Shown here: piece after piece, positions 51,101-61,700 of the stretch
Position numbering within the stretch: the first letter of the stretch is position 1
Layout: the number at the start of each line of letters is the position of its first letter
Source of the DNA: Agelas oroides
Lineage: Eukaryota > Porifera > Demospongiae > Agelasida > Agelasidae
Direction of reading: 5' to 3'
Assembly (NCBI GenBank): GCA_949130485.1
Contig: OX422184.1
Coordinates: forward strand, 2,086,117-2,150,116
Length of the DNA stretch: 64,000 bases
Made by a program: the position numbers and the translations under genes
The notes under the pieces: generated by a model
Database searches by the model: none
What the model was told of the DNA's origin: nothing
The model's input: the letters and a program-made list of their open reading frames with translations, nothing else

Positions 51101-54100
51101 AGGGTCAAACGGTAGAATGGTAGCCACTCGAGGAGTAAATAATATTCATTGCAAATAATAATAATCATGCATGTTGAAGTTCTATATTGTCTGAGAAACC
51201 CGAAATTTTATTACCATGGTCTAATCTAGTTCCAAATAGTTTACTCAAAATATTGACTAGTCCAAGTTTGGAGTGAATCTGCAGTTCCCTTTGGAAGATA
51301 CGTACAACATAACATGTTCAAATTTGATCTCTTTGTCGTACATTTGTTACTAAGTGTTTGTCCTGGTTGTACGTACAGGCAGCTTGGATGCTACTGGCCG
51401 AACTGTCGCAGTTCTCTTCTTCAATCGAATTGAAGTTCCTCCTGGATAACTGGAAGCAGCACCACCCCACTGTTACCATGGCAACCCACACCCCATTCGT
51501 CCAAATTTTGGTTGTCATTGGCAACATGGCTCGCAAACTGAGCAAAATAGCCATGCAGGATGTTAGAGGTTAGTTGATACTATGTTGCAGTGGGCCCCTC
51601 CCTCCTACGTCCACCTGCATCCACCTGATGTCACTTATGTTATGGTTGATCCTAGGCCTTCCCGTTTTTCATCACTCTTCTGCTTCCATGTGTTATCTCA
51701 AAATAAGGGAGGCCTGGGAGCAGGGAGCATAATCTGATAAGCGCAGCTAGCTGGTAAGGCATAACACCACCATCATCTTTTACAGTGTACCCCCCCCTAC
51801 TCTGGACTCCCTAAAATGTGGACTTCATGATTATCTGGACTATATAACATGCATGGCCACTAATGCTTACCTGTATAAACCTGTACAAATCACCCTCTGG
51901 TTTACAGACACCTCGATATTCTGTAAAGTGGACAGGTTCCCAGTTCCACCAGTACCTGAACTGTACAAAATTCACTTGATAGATCAACCTGGATTCAAAG
52001 ACTGGACATTATACGTATTAGCACTGTCACTCATAGTACTAGCCTTTCTCACCATCGTATAGTGAGGGAGAGGTCTGGACGTCATCATGCTCAACAACTC
52101 GAGTACACATTGCCACACCAAGTGGAAATGTACCAGAAGTCCCTGAGTACAGTGTACCTCCATATTCTGTACGTACAGTGGTGTCCGCTTTACAGGGATT
52201 CCACTATATGCATCTAGCTAACCAAAGGGGACTTGATTTGTCATATATTTGTATACATACCACCGTTCTCTTTGGCTACAGATGAAATCATCTCTATGCT
52301 GAGCAGTTTCAAGCTCTCCCCAGTTTTAATACAGGCAGCTGTCAACACTTTGTGTCAAGTGAGTGTGGTGTACCTGTTGGAATTTGTACATGTAGCTAGA
52401 ACTTGTCATGCAATTTATGCTCCAGAAGTATACTTGTGCAATTATATCCACCTGATCTTGCATAAAATTTTGTACACTCCTGTTTGTGCATGTGTGTGCC
52501 TTATATAGGCTTGAGCCTATTGTGCTCCAAAAGCTTCCTCCTATTTTTCTCTGCTGAAATTCCTCTAAATTTTGCCTATTTTGCTCATTATTTGCTCAGT
52601 ATTTAACCAACTGAAAGCACAATCCATGTAACATTGCAAACACAGAACACCTTGGTACTTTCAATCCCTCCAGAACATTTACTAGAACTAGTAGCACCGC
52701 TACTTGACTCACAACTTAGACCAACACTAGCACTACTTAATACACTACTCAACATACTCGTTTCTGCCATTTTTCCCCTGAAATACGTGTCGTTAGCGGT
52801 GATTATCCCCCTATTCTGCCTGATTTCCTGCCTATTTTTCCAGCATTATGCTTCCTGCTGGAACTTACCTATTTTTCTGAAAATTATGCCGGCAGATTAG
52901 GCTCAGGCCTAGCCTTATATATTGCTATGGCAGCTGCAATTGTATACAGTTTGTGAGATTTTATGTACCAAGTAGTCTATAGGGCTATGAAAGAGACCAC
53001 ATCTATCACCATTGCAATGCACAAACTAGACATTGCAGTAGCTATTGTACTAGCTGCTGTACTGCATCCACTTTAACTACATAAGTACATTATGCATACA
53101 CAGGTTTGCAGTGTTGTGAATCCTCCGACAGACTATCAGGTAAAACATATGATCATAAAGGTATATATGTATTGTAAGGCTGTATATACCAACTGTGCAA
53201 ATTTATCCCAAACTGCACCTTAATCGTGCAATTGCAAGCCATGGTATTATATATCATTGAATTGATTCAATGTTACTTAGTTAGCCTTGTTCATGCCACC
53301 AACTTTCACCTGTTTTCATACTACAAGTGGTGGAAGCCATATAGGGGTGTGATAACCTCATTCCTGGGCTGCGTAGGAGGGGGAAAATGTTTTTTTCCTC
53401 CTACGCAGCCCAGGAACGAGGCTAGGGGTGTGAGAGTTTGGGAATGAGGCTAGCAGTTTGTGAAGTGAAGAGAAGGGTGCACAACAATAATATATATCAA
53501 CATACATGTACGAGTTGAGTGTACGACACATAATTATACATACACACATGTATATACGTACATAGGCTACATGTATGTGTTTTGTTGCATCAATGCCATT
53601 TTGATTGCCCCCGATGTCCTGTACACATATGTACATAGGCTTCACTGGACTCGTGGTGTGTACCACTGCTGAAAAGCTGTGAGCAATATCTTTCTGCAGT
53701 CATGCTTGAAACCTCAGGTATGTATAGCCCTGTTTACACATACTAACCTGGATTAGTTTAATCCGGATTGGGATCCGGGTTAAAGGCCTCATGTAAACAG
53801 GGCCTATGTTATTGCAGCTTTCTACACTGTACTGCTACTACGAAGCCAGCTTACATTCTTGATGATATACATGTTTTTGTTTGCAAGGCAGTTACCCTAG
53901 AGCTTTTTGGGCGGCTCCTCCTCCTTTCCCCCCTCTAAAATAATGTTAGTTGTGCTGTAAAAGTAACTTCAGACTCAATCTGTCTCTGGCAATGTCAATG
54001 TTCAAAAATTTTCTGGGGGAAGGAGGGGCATGCCCCAAGACCCCCCTAGTGATCCATGCTTCATGAGTCATTGTTTTCCCACTGACTTAAAATCCTGAAT

Positions 54101-57100
54101 GAAAACCTGATTGCTTACATAATGTACCACATATACAGCTTTCACAGTTCATCTTCAATGTCCAACATACATCCAGATTCCAGAGCCGGCAGTCCTGTTG
54201 AGTTCAATGAAACTGAGGCAGTGTGCTACCTTTTCACACTCGGAGAAGTGGCTCAGGTACCGTCTGACTCAATCTGTCTTGGACAACGTTTGTGATGCAT
54301 CAGCGTTTGTGAACATCACAGACTGTTGCTGCATCACAAATGATTGTGCATGTTGAATGGTGATAATATGAAAGCATGAAAAAGTTTGTTGCATGAAATT
54401 TTTGTGATTTGCAGTGCAGTGCTCATGCTGCATACATGTGTTTATACGTACATGGAGTCAGTCAGCTTTTTTCAATTTTGTACACAATTTTCACTAACTT
54501 GTGAAATACTTGATATATGTATATGGTGGTATCTTTGGAGTGTTGTGCATAGAACAACCACAGAAATATGAGGAACAAGGGCATTTTGAGCCACATTGAT
54601 GCATGCGTGATTCCACAGATAATGGAGATGGCCCATATAACAGGTTCCCAGCTTTACCTCCCCTCCTCTTCCTTCTTCAGCTCTCTCCTGTGCACACCTC
54701 TCACCACTTGTGTCTCATGGTGCAGTCGCTGTTGCTAGCCACCTCAGATGGAGGAGGAGGTAACTTCTAGATGTAATCCTTACGAGGCAAGGGCGAGAGG
54801 AGAGAGAGGAGAGAGGGGAGGGGAGAGAGGGGAGGGACATTTTTGATCTTTTGTGCATCATTCACAGATATGTCGGTTGTGTTTCAAGGCTGATGAACCA
54901 CTGCATGCCATTAGTCAGTTTCAACAACATATTGATCATTTCTCTGCCCTCAAAACAAGCCCACCCTTGAATCTCACTCCACTTTGTTTGCTAGTTTTAC
55001 ACTTGCGTATTATGTGCACGTCTATTTCAGATGTGGATGGTTCTAGGTCCACCTCTCTCACTTCTCAACTGTCTGGTCTCAAGCAGCTCTCCCTCTCCCC
55101 CATGCTCAGGGCACACGGCTACATCACACTTGGTAAAACACACATACACGTAACTGTAGCTGCGTACCGTATTTCTTCGAATAGTAGCCACACAATCGGA
55201 AACTCTGAATGAAATAAACGCCGCCCTCGAATAGTAGCCACGGCTAGTATATGCGGCAGGCAAACACGTTTGCGAATAATTTCTGATGACGGTCACCACG
55301 CTAAGCGCTAGGGCTATTTGTGTTGTACGAGTCGTTTCCACAGCTGACAGCAGGACTGAGAGGCTGCGCGTACTACTTATAGCGTCTGGCAATCGTCACC
55401 ATCTCACTCGTACATACCTTATCAAGCCGTCGTTGATGTCTGCGGGCTTTCCAAAGAAATAAACGCTGCCCTCGAATAGTAGCCGCACAAAACAAACGGC
55501 AAAAAAAATAGTAGCCGTGGCATCTGATCGAAGAAATACGGTACGTGTATATACTTAGACTCAAGAATTATGCATATATACACAATGTACATGACATCTG
55601 TTTGAAAGTACATGACTGTATAAACAGGATTTGCAAGGGTGGGAAGGTGTCTGAAATATCATTATTTTGACAAGTGAGGATTTGGATAAATAAGTAGCTC
55701 TACTAGACTCGTTCCCAGGCCCCGCCCAGCTTTCCGTCACTGGGAACAAGGCTAGCTTTAGTAACAGCTGTAACCTTGACACGAATGTAGTTTGTGAGGT
55801 TCACTTTGGTGTAGATGTTCAGTTACACATTTGAATACCTAGTGGTTCTTAGCCTCGTTTGCATGATAAAATCTTTCAGTCCTCTCCCCTCCATTTTTAC
55901 TGCAAATGATCCAAAAATGAGTGATAGGAAAGCTTGCGATTGATTCTATATACATGTGTAGCATATTCAAATATCAAGTGACTTCCAACTGCACCTTAGC
56001 TTCATTTCCGGTCATGTGAGAAAAGATACCAGGCTCTCCCCGCTTTTCCATACTGCAAGTGACGGAAAAGCTGGGCGGGGCCTGGGAACAAGGCTAACTG
56101 TACCTAGTTTTATCATACGTCTAACTCACGCTAATGTATGGGAGTCAATGGGGAAGTCTTGCAGCTGCGCGCAGTTTATAAAAAGCCGTACTTTTTACTA
56201 CAAGTCACGCGAGAATCCGTATCAGGTACTACAAGTCACGTGCGCTGCATCTGAACGTGCAATGAAATCGAAGGTTCGTATGATAAAATCATTATCACCA
56301 TAGTACCAAGCTATACCGGGAAAAATATCACTCGTTTGTTGCCGTTGGCATTGTTACTCGTGCTGCGCACTCGTAACAATACAGACGGCAACAAACTCGT
56401 GATATTTTCCGGTATAGCTTGGTACTATGGTGATAATTATATATTATCCACACCAGTCCACTGACCTTGTACCATTCTTACAGGCAAACTGTGCTTACAG
56501 AATGAGGAACTAACTAAGAAGTCCATCCTCCTAATGGCCAAGGAGCTGGAGCAATCTCCCCACTCAGCCATCAGAAACAACATCATTGTCGTGCTGTGCG
56601 ACCTAGCTGTGCGTTACTCCACAAAGGTTGACCCCTACATCCCCAACATCTCGGCATGCCTTTGTGACGAGTCTCTCCTGGTGCGGAAGCAGACACTCAC
56701 CCTGTTGGCACACCTGCTACAAGAAGACTACGTCAAGTGGAAAGGGTCCCTTTTCTTCAGGTAAAGGAAAGTCGCCTCTGAAACTCAGGCCTGAAAAAGG
56801 AAGGGCCTGGGGCTGAGGAGGTTTGATAAGACCAGACATCTGTCAGTGACTGCCCCTCTTGCATGACATAGCAGTCCCTATCTCCCGGTGTAGACTTTTG
56901 CTTGGGGGTCAGTTTCTTGCTAGATTTACCAGCAAGCTATCTCAGACCAGCTCTGAATTTGTAGCTTACACATCTTAGCATGAAAAATCAACGAACTATG
57001 TTTCCTTGTAAAAAGGCAGGCCTAGATGTTAAGTAGTCACCCACTGCAGCAGAATGTGTCTCGGCCAATACCAGGCCTCATCTACTGCACTGGGGTGAGG

Positions 57101-58683
57101 AGAGAAAAAAATAGCAACAGCAAAAACATCATTTTAGTAGCCTTGTTCCCAGGCCTCCCTCGTTTTTTGTTCTTTGGTTTGCGTTCAGTATACACAGAAG
57201 CGGAAGAGCGGAGAAAGACGGCAAAAACGCTGTTCTTCCGCTTCCGTATTATTATACTGAACGCAAACCGAAGAACAAAAAAACTGGTTGGAGGCCTGGG
57301 AACGAGGCTACCATTTTAGTGTGTTTGACTGACTCAGGAATATAAGTACACTCATTTTTATGTTTCCTGAGGGTCAACTGTCGGTGTATGATACAATTGC
57401 TATTGGTTGTGTCCTAGATTTGTGAGCACTCTTGTGGATGAGGGGCTGAAGAGGTTTTCAGAGTTCTGTCTGGTACACCTGCTACTTGCCCGCCACCCTG
57501 GCACGTTCTACCAGCACTTTGTGGAGTGTGTGTTCCACTTCAACTCTTATGAAAAGCACAAAGGTAGGGTTTGATCATCAGCAAGCTGGTTTCATTTTAG
57601 GTAGATGGGTTGGGCAAACCCCTTCTATCCTCCCTCCTCCTCTCTCTCTTCCTTCCTCCACCTCCTCTCTCTCCTCTCTCTTCCTTCCTCCTCCTCCTCC
57701 TCTCTCCTCTCCCCTCCTCCTCCTGCTCCCTCCTCCTCTCTCTTCCTTCCTCCTCCTCCCTCCTCCTCTCTCTTCCTTCCTCCTCCTCCCTCCCTCCTCC
57801 TCTCTCTTCCTTCCTTCTCCCTTCTCCTTCCCCTCCTCCCTTCTCCTTCCCCTCCTCCCTCCTCCTCCCTCTCTCTCCAGTGTACAACAGGTTCAAGCAG
57901 AGTGACCGAGAGAGAAAGCTGTTCTCACTGAAGGGTCAGAAGAATGCCAACAAGAGAATGACCATCTATACTTTCCTCCTTTCACACATGGCTGATGAAC
58001 ACAGGTCAGAGTGGACGCATTCCCACAAAGCAAAAAATGCATCCTTCCCATCTTGTACACATACACTAAGCCTCACACAGCATACACATTTGCTGTGAAA
58101 TGCATATAATGTACCATATGGCCAGAAAATTTGGCGGAGAATTAAATTTGGCGGATTTGCGGTTGGACAAGCGAACCACCAAATTTTTTGTACACAGCCA
58201 TATAGAGCAACCCGCCAAATTTAATTCCCGGCAAATTTTCCAGCCATACGGTATGAGCGGCAAATGCTGCATGATGCACAGGCTGCAGTACACTATGTGT
58301 TGTCAATGGACTTAATTTGGACCTAACTAGTTTACAGAAACCTCAGAAACTGCCGTAAATCCCACCACTGTCAAATATATCCTTGTGGATAATGCCATCA
58401 TAATTGATTTTTGCATAAAAACAAAACACTTATTTATTTATGGTACCATTTGCATATGTAGGTTTCAGTTGACAGCCAAACTGTGCCAGGAAGTGCTAGG
58501 AGGAGTGGTGGACGGAGCAATTCCATTGGACGATGACAGCGCCAGTGTGGTGCGAGACACCCTGGGTATTCTAACCAGCAAGGAGATTAAACTGTCCTCC
58601 CTTCGAAGGTAGGCGGGACTCCCTCCCCACCCTTTTTCCATCCCCTTCTCTCCTCTCCCTCCCTTTCCTCTTTCTCCACCTCT

Positions 58684-58736
<53 letters not shown>

Positions 58737-61700
58737 CTCCTCCTCTTCCTCTTCCTCTTCCTCTTCATCTTCCTCCTCCTCCTCTTCCTCTTCCCCTCCT
58801 CCTCCTCTTCTCCTCCTCCTTTTCAATCCTCCTCTCTCTTCCCTCCCTCCCCTCATTATCCTCCTCCAGAAATGTTGGTGAAGAGTTGGCCGAGGAAGGA
58901 GACCAGGTGGGAGCAGCTGTTGCTACTGCACAAACCAAAATCATCTCACAGGTAAATTAAGCTAATCTATGCTTGACTTAGCTAGCCACAATATGTGGCT
59001 TAATTTATAGTATGTAGAAAATAGGAACAATGGTGTGCCAGTTGGTATTGAAGCTTCCCCACTTAACACAACAACAGGCCACACAACCAAACACAGCAAC
59101 AAAAGGGAATGTCTTCTGCCAGTTCTTCCGCCAACCAGACCACGCGCTTGACCCCATTTTGTTGCGCCCACACAAGCACACGCTGTGCCGTTAAAAAGAT
59201 GATCTTGGGCATCTGCGGATGCAGGCCGTATTCATTGCCCGGCCTGGTCCATTTTATCATGTGAATGACATCAGTGTCTACCTAGGTAGACAGAGGGGGG
59301 GAGGGGTCCCCCATCGAAAGAACAAGTTTGAGGCCTTATCTTGTAGTTTCTTCCCCAAGCGCTAGAGTTTCAAATGTTCGTGAGGCAAAAAATGTACCGC
59401 TCCTGGTTCAAAATGAAGAACGCGTGCACGAAATGCGTTCATTCGATGGGGGACCCCTCTCCCCCTCTGTCAACCTAGGGTAGACACTGACATCATTCAT
59501 ATGATAAAATGGACCAGGCCTTCCCCCTCCGTTTTCGCATACTGCAAGCGATCAAAATCTGGATGGTGGGAAAACGAGGCTAGGTTTTTTTCTCATGCAC
59601 CTTAAACAGTAGCCACTATCACCTTTAAAATTTTTCCTCTACAGATTGTGAAGCGTAATGTGATGGAGAACATTATTCCAATTGTGGTGTCGGCCAAACA
59701 CCTCTTTGAAAAGGAGCGTTCCCCTCTTCTCAGAGATCTCCTCCTCTACATCAAGGAACTGATGAAGGACTACAGGAATGAGATCAGCGGTAAGAAAATT
59801 ATTGACATACCTTTTGTAGACCCTTTTTTGTCCACCAGAATAAGCTGAGAGGGCGAGCAGTTAGAGTTAAAATAATTCGTAGGCCTAGGTGGAAAATGTA
59901 TATTCATGAAAGTTTTTGTGACGGCTAAATATTAAAACAACTCACATGAAATAAAGCTCGGACTCCTGGCTTGTCTTGTTCTCGGACCTTTGTTACTGAG
60001 GGTCTGGGGACAAGACTAGCTTCTGGCTTGCCTGCAGGATAAGTATTGCTGATAAACTTGAGCACTAGAGTCCTGGTTATATACGAGTGTTCATTTTGCA
60101 ATGAACCTTTGATAGTCTGCCCAATAGGGCTGCCACGATATATCGTATGTTGTTATGTCATGACATAAAGTAGTCTTGACATGATATAACATAAGCAAAG
60201 TCTATATCGATATTTTTAAACAGTGTGCATTTGCATAATCACTTAGCTGGGATTTACCTGAACACACAAGAAGCTGACACAAATGTAGGAAATTTGAGTC
60301 AACAGACCTATATTCCTACTTGTGAAAGGTCACATGTACTCGTAACTTACCAAACACTAGCATACTAAGTTAATGAGTCACTTATGACCTTTTTCATGCA
60401 GTGATAGATTACAATTTCAGAAATGAACCTCATGTCACGACATATCGTCATATGACATATGATATAAAATTTAGCCATGTCATGGCAGCCTTACTGCCCA
60501 AGGGGCTGTCACCCGTCTGCCCTTACAAGCATGCAATTGCTAACAAGGTGGAAAATAGTAGCATCTGCAGTTCTGGGATGCTAGTGTGCAGCATGCTTAT
60601 ATGACAGTGCTTGTAATGAAATGTTTTTCAGACATCATGGCGGCTGATAAACAGCTGGCTGAAGAGATTGAGTTTGACCTCAAGAGGTTCGAGGAGGAAC
60701 AGAAGAGGATTGCAAAGCCTCAGACCCCACTCAGTGCCACACCACATGCACAGATGGTACGTTTTATATAAGTTGTACTATAAGGTGTTTTTGCTAAATC
60801 TCCTTCAGTTTTTCCTATAGAACTACGTACAACAGTATTTCATTACTAGCTACAGTGGAACCTCCCTTAACGGACATTCTCTATAGCAGACACCTCATTA
60901 TACAGGACAAAATGATTCCAGATTGAATTTGCATTACGCGTAATACTTTACAGCTCTCCGAAATGCGGACACCTCACTATTCCGTAAAGCAGACAGATTT
61001 TGCGGTCCCGCTAGTACCTGGACTGTACAAAATTTACTCGATAATGCGGACGCTGGCAGGCCTCTTGCACAAGATTGTCCGGCGCCGCTGATTGATTCAC
61101 CAACTGGACATCATACTAACACTGGTACGCATAGTTCTAGCCTCTGGTTATCCTTTCTTGCCATCGTACAGCAAGGGAGAGCTCTGGAACTCGCTTTCGT
61201 AGTGCTCAACGGCACGAGTACACATTGCCACGCCTACCGGAAATATACTGGAAGCCTCCGAAGTAGGGACACCTCTTTACTCAGGACACTTTAGATGGCA
61301 CCAATGGTGTCCACATTATAGAGGTTCCACTGTATACTCATTTTGAAAGGTTCATCAATACTCACTATAGTAGAACTACAACAGGTGCTGTATATAGTTC
61401 AGATCATGCCATGCTATATAGGTTAACGGATAGAAGGTGTTTAAACTTTGTACTGCACAGCTTCAGTTTCGGCCTAAAGGGGGTCTTGTCAGGTTCAGAT
61501 ATACACAAAAATACAGTAGCATGTGATGTCATAGCGTCACACACACTACTAAACTATACTTCATGGTGGATTTTTCTGCCTTCTTGCTCAAGTTTCTCCT
61601 GTTACTAACCATCTCCTGGCAGGCTATGTACCGTAATCTCCTGAATCCCTCGAAAATGAGCCCCGCCCTCAGCGGAAGCTCAGCGCTATAGCGTGTCAAA

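Noticed and set aside
52634..52900. 88-codon hydrophobic plus-strand frame
   Set aside because: Lies inside a TIR element in intron 20 and has no splice support or known motif.
58571..58856. Lys/Arg- and Glu-rich minus-strand frames
   Set aside because: Translation of the pyrimidine tract that fills NCAPD3 intron 29.
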